Source: Bimastos eiseni
Taxonomy: Eukaryota > Annelida > Clitellata > Crassiclitellata > Lumbricidae
NCBI GenBank assembly: GCA_959347315.1
Contig: OY365810.1
Span: 4,323,467-4,387,466, forward strand
Direction: 5' to 3'
Length of the DNA stretch: 64,000 nucleotides
The first letter of the stretch is position 1. Each line of letters starts with the position of its first letter. Of this stretch, positions 22,548 through 34,366 are shown in pieces. Both the position numbers and the translations under genes were made by a program. The notes beneath the pieces were generated by a model. That model had not been told where the DNA came from. It was given only the letters and a program-made list of their open reading frames with translations, and made no database searches.

Positions 22548-23105
22548 CTAATGTATCCCGACGATAAGGTTTTTACACGATGGTTCCAATTCTGTCTATC
22601 TCTGATTGTATCCAGAGTTGTTCTAATGTTATTTTCTTCCAGATCTTGTCTCACATTTTCCATCTATATATCTTTGCTTGTCTTCCTCGGCTCCGCGCTA
22701 CCTCTACGTGGCAATATAAATGCCCTTGCTGGTAACCTCTTGTAGTCCATTCCTGTAACATGGCCAAACCATGTCAGTCTTCTGTTTCTGATCCTGTCAA
22801 TCATTGTTTCTTTTTGTCCCAGCTCTATCCGGGTTGCCTCATACCGAATACTGTCTACCCTGCTATTCTTCTAAGCCAGCTCATCTCCGCCACTGGTATC
22901 CTTATTTCATCCTCCTTCCGCAAGCACCAGCACTCAGATCCACACAGCAAAATGCTACAGTGTATTTAAGTTTTGTTCTTGTTGATCTACTGATCGTCAT
23001 CCACGCCTTACTCAGTAGGTCTATGCCAAACATTGCTTATGCCAGGCCAATCCTGCGCTCTATGTTCTTCGTTCATTGTCCATTCTCCTCTGTTATTATC
23101 CCTCA
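22548..23105 (-). mobile_element. LINE C-terminal fragment
   Basis: The minus strand encodes RNRRLTWFGHV (about 22,760-22,795) and other parts of the conserved C-terminus that follows the reverse transcriptase in RTE-like and related LINEs. Frames are broken. The 151-codon + strand frame over the same region is its antisense shadow and low complexity. Confidence 0.6.
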
Positions 23106-23108
23106 CAG

Positions 23109-23110
<2 letters not shown>

Positions 23111-23160
<50 letters not shown>
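23111..23160. repeat. (AC)n microsatellite, 25 units
   Basis: Uninterrupted AC run at the end of the LINE fragment. Confidence 0.97.
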
Positions 23161-23162
<2 letters not shown>

Positions 23163-23281
23163 TGACTTGCTCCAGCTCCTTTCCCTCCAATCTCACCTTA
23201 GCTCTTTGTGTCTTTTCCCGATGGTTATTGTATTAGATTTTTCAGCGTTTTCACAATAAATATACATTATGTTAAACATAG

Positions 23282-23365
23282 GTTACCTTGCATCATGTCG
23301 AATCAATACGATCGAGTCGGAATGTGCTCAGTGGACCTCCCACTCAGAGTCTTCATATGATTCAG
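23282..23365 (+). CDS. locus A candidate linker exon (second copy)
   Basis: 84 nt, phase 1 at both ends. The acceptor ATGTTAAACATAG precedes 23,282 and a consensus donor GTAAGT starts at 23,366. It encodes about 28 polar residues (YLASCRINTIESECAQWTSH, then SESSYDSG). It shares acceptor context and downstream intron sequence with the exon at 17,629-17,721. For example, TTTTTAAATCTATTACACGT corresponds to TTCCTAAATCTAGTATGCCT. No domain; likely a flexible Ser-rich connector. The better donor makes this the more credible of the pair. Confidence 0.5.
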
Positions 23366-23769
23366 GTAAGTTTTTAAATCTATTACACGTTAATAATCAG
23401 GATATGAATTCACGGTTTACGTTTGGCAACATTGTGTGATCATGACGATATATATGCTTTATCATGTCGAATCATGAAAGACATTGTCTAAATATCACTT
23501 ACTAGCTGTTAATCCGTGTAAAATCACGGTTCATACTTATTTTCAACGTTGCTAAAGTAGTGGTCAAGACACTGGGACGCAGAGTTAAAATAAACATTAA
23601 TTTAACGAAACGGTCAAGGCGAACTCATCGTCACCTAAACTGCAAGTTGACCGCGGTCAATACTAAAATGCGCAAAATTATACATTATCCACTAAGTGTC
23701 TATCTTATTTTAAAATACAATAGAACTGTTATTTTATATCGCCCTTCTCACAGTTTAGTTCAGAAGCCT

Positions 23770-23935
23770 CGACGGCGCAACTACAGTTGTAATGCAGAGC
23801 AATTGTGCGCGAAGGACTTGCTCAAGGTCCTTACACAGTGACACCTCGGACGAGAGTAAAACCCGCACACTCAGAGCACACTCAGCGTTACGGGCCGATT
23901 GCTCTAACCAATAGACCACCTGGTCACATGCAAAT
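23770..23935 (-). repeat. tRNA-derived SINE candidate
   Basis: On the minus strand GGTCTATTGGTTAGAGCAAT resembles a polymerase III box A. About 40 nt later GGGTTTTACTCTCGTCC resembles box B, followed by GACCTTGAGCAAGTCCTT. The fold is too degenerate for a functional tRNA. No second copy was seen in this window. Confidence 0.4.
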
Positions 23936-25029
23936 ATACTTGCATTACATGGTTCATTTAATTTGAACAACAGCAAATATACTTACATAGACACGAATAA
24001 AAGTTTTTCGAAACGTGAATCGGACATTTGTTTACTAATGCCCTACAACAGACGCAAGACTTTTGTAACGAAACAACAGCACCCGATACCGGAAGGTTTA
24101 CGGAAGGTCTTCGGAAAAACTCACCTATTGTTACTTCACCCAGTTGACTATCCCCATTTCATAACCCCTCCCCCCCGGTAATCTTAAATCGATTTCAGAT
24201 TACCCCCTCCGGGTTCACATTACCCCCTCTCTGAATGAGTCAAAATGTTAAATTGTTATGCTTTCAACTGATGATAACCAGTCTATTTAATAAAACACGT
24301 AACACATAAAGATAAAAGGCTAGTTTAACGAGTGAAAAATAATATATAAAAGTCAAAGAAATGTAAAATGTGTGAAATCAGTAATGGCTACACGAGATCA
24401 AAGTGCATCACATTGTAACATACAAACATAAGATAATAAAAATTTAGCCTAAATGGTGAAGAAAGTAGTGGTAATTACAACACCATCTGCAAACCATTTA
24501 AGAATATCTAAGATGGACAAATTCATCAGTTGACTAGCTCGTCTATCTATCTGCATGAAAGCTTATCGCAGTATAATTCACATCAACCTCGTCATATCTC
24601 ACGACACTCAAGAGTAGAGTGCTAAGCTAATGTCATATATTCTGGCTTTTGAATATGACAGCTGTGGTTTAAGGCATCGGTTTTCAAGCGGTGGTGCAGG
24701 TGTTAGTAAGTGGTACGATAACAATTTAGGTAATTAAATTCTCTATGAGTTTATGGCTCTCTTTACTTGATTAGTTTTTGAATATAACGTCATCTCGGAA
24801 GATGCTCCCCTTTTAGGTTAGTAATTGCAAGAGATTTCTCATTCGCCTGATGCCTTCAATCTGACCTAATCTGGCGATTTGACAAAATTCGATGTTTTAT
24901 CTGTTTGTAAAATAATTGAAGTTTTGAAACTGCTGCTGTTATAGATGGGACCTAACAGTCTTGCGTGCGTGGCTCTGTTTATCGCGTCAATATTTCCCTT
25001 ATAATTTTATATAGGCCTACTTAAACATA
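23936..25029. other. no gene recognised
   Basis: C-rich tracts (TTACCCCCTCC repeated at 24,200-24,230) and AT-rich intron sequence. No gene or classified element. Confidence 0.35.
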
Positions 25030-25755
25030 ACATAATGCTAAATTATAGAACGGACGCAGACATGGTTGAATAGAAAGAAAGACAGTTAGTGGAATAAAGA
25101 CAGACGAAACTATATCGACATGGTTTGGTATCAAGAAAGGAGTCCGACCAGGATGTAATTTATCACCAAGCTTGTTTAACATTCTGGCAGAGCAGGTTGC
25201 GAAAAGCACTACTACGCTACCAAAAGGGTTTCAGGATTGGAGTGAAGACTATAAATAACCTTAGATATGCTGATGACATCGTGCTACAGGCCACTACACC
25301 AGAGGATTTACAGGAGTTGGTGCAACGTGTTGTGATATCAGCAAAAGAATACAGTATGCTGATTAACGTAGCAAAGACAAAAGTAATGACAAATAACAAT
25401 GATGCACGTTTGATCAAGATGGACGGATACAGACTGGAACAAGTAGACTTATTTACATACTTGGGGGAACAGAGTAACGAAGGACGGGGACTGCGCGAGT
25501 GAGATAAAATCAAGATTAGCTATGGGAATGTCAGTCATGTTTAAGTTGGTAAACCTCTGGTAGAATAAATGAGTCAGTACCAAAACCAAACTGCGACGCA
25601 CGAAGGCCTTGGCTTGGCCAGTAGCAACGTATGGTTGTGAGGCGTTGACAATAAAGAAAGAAGAAGAGAAACGCATACAAGCACTTGAGACCAAGTGCAT
25701 GAGGAAACTGCTCAGAATTCCATGGACAACAATGGTGACCACCGAACAAGTGTAT
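25030..25755 (+). mobile_element. LINE reverse-transcriptase fragment abutting the array
   Basis: Encodes RT pieces in order: NNLRYADDIVLQATT (catalytic YADD, about 25,252-25,296), INVAKTKVMT and LFTYLGE. After a frame break come GCEALTIKKEEEKRIQALE and KLLRIPWT. This is the usual RT thumb and connection of RTE-like non-LTR elements. It stops at TTEQVY where the first array unit begins. A second copy at 41,262 contains the sequence that should have followed. Confidence 0.75.
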
Positions 25756-26442
25756 ATGGCCGAGAATAATGGTCGTACTGACTCGCGGGTATAGTTTGGT
25801 TGCAAAATGACATTTTTAACCTAAACCCGGAGCACGGTCCGCCCAATGTTTATTTAGTGTTTTTTTCATTTCTTCAAGGCACATATAATGAAAATCTGTA
25901 GGATGCCACTTTGTAGCCCTTGAGCAAATATAATTATTCATGATGACAACCAAGTGGCTTAAAAGTCATATATCGGCCATAATTTCATCTTCACGCATAT
26001 ATAAAACAGACAGGGTAATCATTTTCATGTTTAATACTATGTTTTCAGGGTCAGGAATAATAATAACGGATTATCATGGTGCTGAAAGCTATATTTCTGA
26101 TGTTGCATATACTGGGTGGTCCAAAAAATTACTCCTGAAGGTTTCTTGATATAAATAATTATTCTGCTTAAGGTAGTAATTAGTGAGCGAAATTTTACCG
26201 GCACAAAAATAATTTCTATTTGCATATAACGTTCAAAAATACTAACATATATCAAACAGAAAAACAGTTACATCACTTTTAATGAGACCGTTGCTTTTAA
26301 ACCATTGCTTTTTGATGGTCAATAACATTAAAAGCAGCAAAACGTTACACAGATTTAAAGCAGCAAAAGTTACAAAAGGCGAATAATAATCACGGATTAT
26401 CTTGGTGATAAGAATACATTTATGTTCTAAAAGATAATAGAC

Positions 26443-26467
26443 CATGGTAATTAACCATGGTCTGTCT
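26443..26467. repeat. 25-bp palindrome of unit 1 (conserved in all full units)
   Basis: AGACCATGGT, five bases AATTA, ACCATGGTCT. Identical copies lie near 28,052, 30,391, 32,003, 33,615, 35,227, 37,949 and 39,561, always about 20-45 bp before the 95-codon ORF. The position suits a dimeric protein-binding site or a hairpin in the 5' leader, but no function is shown. Confidence 0.85.
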
Positions 26468-26484
26468 ATCTCCAATATGGTCTC

Positions 26485-26772
26485 ATGCGGCACCATCGTC
26501 CCTCTCCCTCCGAGGTCCGGAACGTAGTCATGCAGTCGGAAGACTTGGGTATGCAGGTTCAGCAGAACGGAAACCCTCGAGTTGGCGTGGCTGTGTTTGT
26601 CGCGTCAATATTTTTCCTATGTATTTTATATAGGCCTACTTCAAATAATGTATCCTATAGTTATTGGATTCCGGCGGCTTATGAAAATAAGGAAATTCTC
26701 TTCGGAGAAAGCTGGGAAGTTACGGAAAGAAATTTTGAAGAAACTGAAGTCAGGAAATATACATTTATATAA
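26485..26772 (+). CDS. array unit 1: 95-residue single-pass membrane ORF
   Basis: 95 codons. A polar N-terminus of about 32 residues (MRHHRPSPSEVRNVV at the start) precedes one hydrophobic segment, VGVAVFVASIFFLCILY (about 33-49). After it comes a charged tail with an N-glycosylation motif (NVS) and an acidic FGESWEVTERNFEE block. The layout suits a type II/III membrane anchor. It has no known domain and may be an exon rather than a whole protein. The five base changes that separate unit 10 from the others are all amino-acid replacing, so there is no sign of purifying selection. It could be a chance frame kept by homogenisation. Confidence 0.4.
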   Translation: MRHHRPSPSEVRNVVMQSEDLGMQVQQNGNPRVGVAVFVASIFFLCILYRPTSNNVSYSYWIPAAYENKEILFGESWEVTERNFEETEVRKYTFI

Positions 26773-27100
26773 ATTATAGTTTGAAAAACATCTTAATTAT
26801 ACCTTCATGTGACTATGACTGCATTCAATTGTGTGTAGTAAATCCATTGTATCCTGCGTCATTACATTCCACATTAGCTTATAGTACGCCTAAACCTATG
26901 CCATTACAGTACTTTCAGTCTACAACCAGTTACCTTCTGATCTATTCCATTCCACTATATTCTATCAATGTAAAGCATATTGTAGTGGAGCATGGTATTT
27001 TTGAGTTGAACCCATGCTCTTGTAAATTGTAATAAATGATGAAAGTATATCGAATTAACTGAGATGGTCAAATGAAACAGATCTGCAATGCTTAATACAG

Positions 27101-27190
27101 ATTCTGATGACACTGCTTCAATCAGAAGACTACCGCCAAGGGGGATTGAAGGTAAATCAGCTCGATCTGGCGTGGAAAGTCGACATAGAG
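27101..27190 (+). CDS. array unit 1: candidate phase 1-1 cassette exon, version B
   Basis: 90 nt between acceptor GCTTAATACAG and a strong donor GTATGT at 27,191; phase 1 at both ends, as in the CARD exons. Encodes DSDDTASI, a central RRLPPRGIEGKSARSGV and a shared end ESRHRG. The acceptor lacks a good pyrimidine tract, the main weakness of the call. Two roles are possible: a linker cassette spliced into the CARD-NHL gene, or the middle exon of a small gene made by each unit. If joined to the acceptor at 27,355 it would end after four more codons (ESMI and stop). Confidence 0.45.
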
Positions 27191-27355
27191 GTATGTACAT
27201 AATAATGGGACCTTCACGTGCATATATTACAAATTAAATACAAGTATATAATTATATCGTCAATATACTCACATGGTTTCTGTGGCGTTTTGTTATTATT
27301 ATACATAGAGCATCAAACTACGAAATGTTGCAACTAAAAATATTCCCAATTCCAG

Positions 27356-27372
27356 GTGAATCGATGATTTGA
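27356..27372 (+). CDS. array unit 1: candidate terminal micro-exon
   Basis: After acceptor CCCAATTCCAG the phase-1 frame reads GESMI then TGA. Equivalent sites exist in every unit; unit 10 reads GESMT then TGA at 40,244-40,260. The NHL exon at 45,506 also begins AG then GTGAA, so this may be a derived copy of that junction. Confidence 0.3.
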
Positions 27373-28097
27373 AAATGGCCGAGAAAAATGGTCGTACTGA
27401 CTCGCGGGTATAGTTTGGTTGCAAAATGACATTTTTAACCTAAACCCGGAGCACGGTCCGCCCAATGTTTATTTAGTGTTTTTTCATTTCTTCAAGGCAC
27501 ATATAATGAAAATCTGTAGGGTGCCACTTTGTAGCCCTTGAGCAAATTATAATTATTCATGATGACGGCCAAGTGGCTTAAAAGTCATATATCGGCCATA
27601 ATTTCATCTTCACGCATATATAAAACAGACAGGATAATCATTTTCATGTTTAATACTATGTTTTCAGGGTCTGAAATAATCATAACGGATTATCATGGTG
27701 CTGAAAGCTATATTTCTGATGTTGCATATACTGGGTGGTCCAAAAAATTACTCCTGAAGGTTTTTTGATATAAATTCTGCTTAAGGTAGTAATTAGTGAG
27801 CGAAATTTTACCGGCACAAAACTAATTTCTATTTGCATATAACGTCCAAAAATACTAACATATATCAAACAGAAAAACAGTTACATCACTTTTAATGAGA
27901 CCGCTGCTTTTCAACCGTTGCTTTTTGATGGTCAATAACATTAAAAGCAACAAAAAGTTACACAGATTTAAAGCAGCAAAAGTTACAAAAGGCGAATAAT
28001 AATCACGGATTATCTTGGTGATAAGAATACATTTATGTTCTAAAAGATAATAGACCATGGTAATTAACCATGGTCTGTCTATCTCCAATATGGTCTC

Positions 28098-28385
28098 ATG
28101 CGGCACCATCGTCCCTCTCCCTCCGAGGTCCGGAACGTAGTCATGCAGTCGGAAGACTTGGGTATGCAGGTTCAGCAGAACGGAAACCCTCGAGTTGGCG
28201 TGGCTGTGTTTGTCGCGTCAATATTTTTCCTATGTATTTTATATAGGCCTACTTCAAATAATGTATCCTATAGTTATTGGATTCCGGCGGCTTATGAAAA
28301 TAAGGAAATTCTCTTCGGAGAAAGCTGGGAAGTTACGGAAAGAAATTTTGAAGAAACTAAAGTCAGGAAATATATATTTATATAA
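28098..28385 (+). CDS. array unit 2: 95-residue membrane ORF
   Basis: Same product as unit 1 with minor changes near the end (ETKVRKYIFI). The unit spans 27,375-28,987. Confidence 0.38.
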   Translation: MRHHRPSPSEVRNVVMQSEDLGMQVQQNGNPRVGVAVFVASIFFLCILYRPTSNNVSYSYWIPAAYENKEILFGESWEVTERNFEETKVRKYIFI

Positions 28386-28713
28386 ATTACAGTTTGAAAA
28401 ACATCTTAATTATACCTTCATGTGACTATGACTGCAATCTATTGTGTGTATTAAATCCATTGTATCCTGCGTCATTACATTCCACATTAGCTTATAGTAC
28501 GCCTTAACCCTTGCCATTACTGTTCTTTCAGTCTACAACCAGTTACCTTCTGATCTATTCCATTCCACTATATTCTATCAATGTAAAGCATATTGTAGTG
28601 GAGCATGGTATTTTTGAGTTGAACCCATGCTCTTGGAAATTGTAATAAATGATGAAAGTATATCGAATTAACTGAGATGGTCAAATGAAACAGATCTGCA
28701 ATGCTTAATACAG

Positions 28714-28803
28714 ATTCTGATGACACTGCTTCAATCAGAAATCCACCGACATGGCTGATTCCATCTCTACCAGCTCCATGTGTCTATGAAAGTCGACATA
28801 GAG
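28714..28803 (+). CDS. array unit 2: cassette exon, version A
   Basis: 90 nt, phase 1-1, donor GTATGT. Same ends as version B (DSDDTASI and ESRHRG) but a different middle, RNPPTWLIPSLPAPCVY. It has equal length and roughly half of the central bases differ, while the flanking intron sequence is nearly identical. Confidence 0.45.
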
Positions 28804-28987
28804 GTATGTACATAATAATGGGACCTTCACGTGCATATATTACAAATTAAATACAAGTATATAATTATATCGTCAATATACTCAAATGGTTTCTTTGGCG
28901 TTTTGTTATTATTATACATAGAGCATAAAACTACGAAATGTTGCAACTAAAAATATTCCCAATTCCAGGTGAATCGATGATTTGAAA

Positions 28988-29713
28988 ATGGCCGAGAATA
29001 ATGGTCGTACTGACTCGCGGGTATAGTTTGGTTGCAAAATGACATTTTTCACCTAAACCCGGAGTACGGTCCACCCAATATTTATTTAGTCAGGAAATAT
29101 ACATTTATATAAATTATAGTTTGAAAAACATCTTAATTATACCTTCATGTGACTATGACTGCATTCAATTGTGTGTAGTAAATCCATTGTATCCTGCGTC
29201 ATTACATTCCACATTAGCTTATAGTACGCCTAAACCTATGCCATTACAGTACTTTCAGTCTACAACCAGTTACCTTCTGATCTATTCCATTCCACTATAT
29301 TCTATCAATGTAAAGCATATTGTAGTGGAGCATGGTATTTTTGAGTTGAACCCATGCTCTTGGAAATTGTAATAAATGATGAAAGTATATCGAATTAACT
29401 GAGATGGTCAAATGAAACAGATCTGCAATGCTTAATACAGATTATGATGACACTGCTTCAATCAGAAATCCACCGACAAGGGGGATTGAAGGTAAATCAG
29501 CTCGATCTGGCGTGGAAAGTCGACATAGAGGTATGTACATAATAATGGGACCTTCACGTGCATATATTACAAATTAAATACAAGTATATAATTATATCGT
29601 CAATATACTCACATGGTTTCTGTGGCGTTTTGTTATTATTATACATAGAGCATCAAACTATGAAATGTTGCAACTAAAAACATCCCAATTCCAGGTGAAT
29701 CGATGATTTGAAA
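28988..29713 (+). repeat. array unit 3, internally deleted (726 bp)
   Basis: The first block jumps at about 29,090 from TTTATTTAGT into the end of the 95-codon ORF (CAGGAAATATAC). The short shared word AGT at the joint suggests microhomology-mediated deletion. The palindrome and most of the membrane ORF are lost; the cassette exon remains. Confidence 0.9.
29441..29530 (+). CDS. array unit 3: cassette exon, mosaic version C
   Basis: 90 nt, phase 1-1. Encodes DYDDTASI, then RNPPT (as in version A), then RGIEGKSARSGV (as in version B). It is therefore a clean A/B chimera with a Ser to Tyr change at position 2. Confidence 0.45.
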
Positions 29714-30436
29714 ATGGCCGAGAATAATGGTCGTACTGACTCGCGGGTATAGTTTGGTTGCAAAATGACATTTTTCACCTAAACCCGGAGTACGGTCCGC
29801 CCAATGTTTATTTAGTGTTTTTTCATTTCTTCAAGGCACATATAATGAAAATCTGTAGGGTGCCACTTTGTAGCCCTTGAGCAAATTATAATTATTCATG
29901 ATGACGGCCAAGTGGCTTAAAAGTCATATATCGGCCATAATTTCATCTTCACGCATATATAAAACAGACAGGATAATCATTTTCATGTTTAATACTATGT
30001 TTTCAGGGTCAGAAATAATGATAACGGATTATCATGGTGCTGAAAGCTATATTTCTGATGTTGCATATACTGGGTGGTCCAAAAAATTACTCCTGAAGGT
30101 TTTTTGATATAAATTCTGCTTAAGGTAGTAATTAGTGAGCGAAATTTTACCGACACAAAACTAATTTCTATTTGCATATAACGTCCAAAAATACTAACAT
30201 ATATCAATCAGAAAAACAGTTACATCACTTTTAATGAGACCGTTGCTTTTCAACCGTTGCTTTTTGATGGTAAATAACATTAAAAGCAGCAAAAAGTTAC
30301 ACAGATTTAAAGCAGCAAAAGTTACAAAAGGCGAATAATAATCACGGATTATCTTGGTGATAAGAATACATTTATGTTCTAAAAGATAATAGACCATGGT
30401 AATTAACCATGGTCTGTCTATCTCCAATATGGTCTC

Positions 30437-30724
30437 ATGCGGCACCATCGTCCCTCTCCCTCCGAGGTCCGGAACGTAGTCATGCAGTCGGAAGACTTGG
30501 GTATGCAGGTTCAGCAGTACGGAAACCCTCGAGTTGGCGTGGCTGTGTTTGTCGCGTCAATATATTTCCTATGTATTTTATATAGGCCTACTTCAAATAA
30601 TGTATCCTATAGTTATTGGATTCCGGCGGCTTATGAAAATAAGGAAATTCTCTTCGGAGAAAGCTGGGAAGTTACGGAAAGAAATTTTGAAGAAACTAAA
30701 GTCAGGAAATATATATTTATATAA
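30437..30724 (+). CDS. array unit 4: 95-residue membrane ORF
   Basis: Unit 29,714-31,325. Differs by QQYGN for QQNGN and ASIYFL for ASIFFL in the membrane segment, both shared with unit 7. Confidence 0.38.
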   Translation: MRHHRPSPSEVRNVVMQSEDLGMQVQQYGNPRVGVAVFVASIYFLCILYRPTSNNVSYSYWIPAAYENKEILFGESWEVTERNFEETKVRKYIFI

Positions 30725-31052
30725 ATTACAGTTTGAAAAACATCTTAATTATACCTTCATGTGACTATGACTGCAATCTATTGTGTGTATTAAATCCATT
30801 GTATCCTGCGTCATTACATTCCACATTAGCTTATAGTACGCCTAAACCTATGCCATTACAGTACTTTCAGTCTACAACCAGTTACCTTCTGATCTATTCC
30901 ATTCCACTATATTCTATCAATGTAAAGCATATTGTAGTGGAGCATGGTATTTTTGAGTTGAACCCATGCTCTTGGAAATTGTAATAAATGATGAAAGTAT
31001 ATCGAATTAACTGAGATGGTCAAATGAAACAGATCTGCAATGCTTAATACAG

Positions 31053-31142
31053 ATTATGATGACACTGCTTCAATCAGAAATCCACCGACAAGGGGGATTG
31101 AAGGTAAATCAGCTCGATCTGGCGTGGAAAGTCGACATAGAG
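31053..31142 (+). CDS. array unit 4: cassette exon, mosaic version C
   Basis: Identical in type to unit 3 (DYDD, RNPPT, RGIEG...). 90 nt, donor GTATGT. Confidence 0.45.
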
Positions 31143-32048
31143 GTATGTACATAATAATGGGACCTTCACGTGCATATATTACAAATTAAATACAAGTATA
31201 TAATTATATCGTCAATATACTCACATGGTTTCTGTGGCGTTTTGTTATTATTATACATAGAGCATCAAACTATGAAATGTTGCAACTAAAAACATCCCAA
31301 TTCCAGGTGAATCGATGATTTGAAAATGGCCGAGAAAAATGGTCGTACTGACTCGCGGGTATAGTTTGGTTGCAAAATGACATTTTTAACCTAAACCCGG
31401 AGCACGGTCCGCCCAATGTTTATTTAGTGTTTTTTCATTTCTTCAAGGCACATATAATGAAAATCTGTAGGGTGCCACTTTGTAGCCCTTGAGCAAATTA
31501 TAATTATTCATGATGACGGCCAAGTGGCTTAAAAGTCATATATCGGCCATAATTTCATCTTCACGCATATATAAAACAGACAGGATAATCATTTTCATGT
31601 TGAATACTATGTTTTCAGGGTCAGGAATAATCATAACGGATTATCATGGTGCTGAAAGCTATATTTCTGATGTTACATATACTGGGTGGTCCAAAAAATT
31701 ACTCCTGAAGGTTTTTTGATATAAATTCTGCTTAAGGTAGTAATTAGTGAGCGAAATTTTACCGACACAAAACTAATTTCTATTTGCATATAACGTCCAA
31801 AAATACTAACATATATCAATCAGAAAAACAGTTACATCACTTTTAATGAGACCGTTGCTTTTTAGCCGTTTCCTTTTGATGGTCAATAACATTAAAAGCA
31901 GCAAAACGTTACACAGATTTAAAGCAGCAAAAGTTACAAAAGGCGAATAATAATCACGGATTATCTTGGTGATAAGAATACATTTATGTTCTAAAAGATA
32001 ATAGACCATGGTAATTAACCATGGTCTGTCTATCTCCAATATGGTCTC

Positions 32049-32336
32049 ATGCGGCACCATCGTCCCTCTCCCTCCGAGGTCCGGAACGTAGTCATGCAGT
32101 CGGAAGACTTGGGTATGCAGGTTCAGCAGAACGGAAACCCTCGAGTTGGCGTGGCTGTGTTTGTCGCGTCAATATTTTTCCTATGTATTTTATATAGGCC
32201 TACTTCAAATAATGTATCCTATAGTTATTGGATTCCGGCGGCTTATGAAAATAAGGAAATTCTCTTCGGAGAAAGCTGGGAAGTTACGGAAAGAAATTTT
32301 GAAGAAACTAAAGTCAGGAAATATATATTTATATAA
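32049..32336 (+). CDS. array unit 5: 95-residue membrane ORF
   Basis: Unit 31,326-32,937. Same product as unit 2. Confidence 0.38.
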   Translation: MRHHRPSPSEVRNVVMQSEDLGMQVQQNGNPRVGVAVFVASIFFLCILYRPTSNNVSYSYWIPAAYENKEILFGESWEVTERNFEETKVRKYIFI

Positions 32337-32664
32337 ATTACAGTTTGAAAAACATCTTAATTATACCTTCATGTGACTATGACTGCAATCTATTGTGTGT
32401 ATTAAATCCATTGTATCCTGCGTCATTACATTCCACATTAGCTTATAGTACGCCTTAACCCTTGCCATTACTGTTCTTTCAGTCTACAACCAGTTACCTT
32501 CTGATCTATTCCATTCCACTATATTCTATCAATGTAAAGCATATTGTAGTGGAGCATGGTATTTTTGAGTTGAACCCATGCTCTTGGAAATTGTAATAAA
32601 TGATGAAAGTATATCGAATTAACTGAGATGGTCAAATGAAACAGATCTGCAATGCTTAATACAG

Positions 32665-32754
32665 ATTATGATGACACTGCTTCAATCAGAAGACTACCGC
32701 CAAGGGGGATTGAAGGTAAATCAGCTCGATCTGGCGTGGAAAGTCGACATAGAG
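32665..32754 (+). CDS. array unit 5: cassette exon, mosaic version D
   Basis: 90 nt, phase 1-1: the DYDD start of version C with the complete version B middle (RRLPPRGIEG...). Confidence 0.45.
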
Positions 32755-33660
32755 GTATGTACATAATAATGGGACCTTCACGTGCATATATTACAAATTA
32801 AATACAAGTATATAATTATATCGTCAATATACTCACATGGTTTCTGTGGCGTTTTGTTATTATTATACATAGAGCATCAAACTATGAAATGTTGCAACTA
32901 AAAACATCCCAATTCCAGGTGAATCGATGATTTGAAAATGGCCGAGAATAATGGTCGTACTGACTCGCGGGTATAGTTTGGTTGCAAAATGACATTTTTC
33001 ACCTAAACCCGGAGTACGGTCCGCCCAATGTTTATTTAGTGTTTTTTCATTTCTTCAAGGCACATATAATGAAAATCTGTAGGGTGCCACTTTGTAGCCC
33101 TTGAGCAAATTATAATTATTCATGATGACGGCCAAGTGGCTTAAAAGTCATATATCGGCCATAATTTCATCTTCACGCATATATAAAACAGACAGGATAA
33201 TCATTTTCATGTTGAATACTATGTTTTCAGGGTCAGGAATAATCATAACGGATTATCATGGTGCTGAAAGCTATATTTCTGATGTTACATATACTGGGTG
33301 GTCCAAAAAATTACTCCTGAAGGTTTTTTGATATAAATTCTGCTTAAGGTAGTAATTAGTGAGCGAAATTTTACCGACACAAAACTAATTTCTATTTGCA
33401 TATAACGTCCAAAAATACTAACATATATCAATCAGAAAAACAGTTACATCACTTTTAATGAGACCGTTGCTTTTTAGCCGTTTCCTTTTGATGGTCAATA
33501 ACATTAAAAGCAGCAAAACGTTACACAGATTTAAAGCAGCAAAAGTTACAAAAGGCGAATAATAATCACGGATTATCTTGGTGATAAGAATACATTTATG
33601 TTCTAAAAGATAATAGACCATGGTAATTAACCATGGTCTGTCTATCTCCAATATGGTCTC

Positions 33661-33948
33661 ATGCGGCACCATCGTCCCTCTCCCTCCGAGGTCCGGAACG
33701 TAGTCATGCAGTCGGAAGACTTGGGTATGCAGGTTCAGCAGAACGGAAACCCTCGAGTTGGCGTGGCTGTGTTTGTCGCGTCAATATTTTTCCTATGTAT
33801 TTTATATAGGCCTACTTCAAATAATGTATCCTATAGTTATTGGATTCCGGCGGCTTATGAAAATAAGGAAATTCTCTTCGGAGAAAGCTGGGAAGTTACG
33901 GAAAGAAATTTTGAAGAAACTGAAGTCAGGAAATATACATTTATATAA
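33661..33948 (+). CDS. array unit 6: 95-residue membrane ORF
   Basis: Unit 32,938-34,549. Same product as unit 1 (ETEVRKYTFI end). Confidence 0.38.
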   Translation: MRHHRPSPSEVRNVVMQSEDLGMQVQQNGNPRVGVAVFVASIFFLCILYRPTSNNVSYSYWIPAAYENKEILFGESWEVTERNFEETEVRKYTFI

Positions 33949-34276
33949 ATTATAGTTTGAAAAACATCTTAATTATACCTTCATGTGACTATGACTGCAT
34001 TCAATTGTGTGTAGTAAATCCATTGTATCCTGCGTCATTACATTCCACATTAGCTTATAGTACGCCTAAACCTATGCCATTACAGTACTTTCAGTCTACA
34101 ACCAGTTACCTTCTGATCTATTCCATTCCACTATATTCTATCAATGTAAAGCATATTGTAGTGGAGCATGGTATTTTTGAGTTGAACCCATGCTCTTGGA
34201 AATTGTAATAAATGATGAAAGTATATCGAATTAACTGAGATGGTCAAATGAAACAGATCTGCAATGCTTAATACAG

Positions 34277-34366
34277 ATTCTGATGACACTGCTTCAATCA
34301 GAAGACTACCGCCAAGGGGGATTGAAGGTAAATCAGCTCGATCTGGCGTGGAAAGTCGACATAGAG
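34277..34366 (+). CDS. array unit 6: cassette exon, version B
   Basis: 90 nt, phase 1-1, same version as unit 1. Confidence 0.45.

Noticed and set aside
22804..23259. 151-codon + strand frame ending in a His/Thr-rich run
   Set aside because: Antisense of a LINE fragment continuing into the AC microsatellite.
25940..26149. 69-codon frame at the start of each unit
   Set aside because: Low-complexity hydrophobic start, no domain and no splice or start context better than chance. A TTTTCAG acceptor inside it has no usable donor.
26242..26496. 84-codon antisense frame repeated in most array units
   Set aside because: It is open in every unit because the units are nearly identical. It overlaps the palindrome and has no domain or independent support.
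26781..27032. 83-codon frame after the membrane ORF
   Set aside because: It lies in the segment absent from unit 10 and its composition looks non-coding. A pyrimidine-rich acceptor inside some copies (CTGTTCTTTCAG) was noted but not enough to call an exon.
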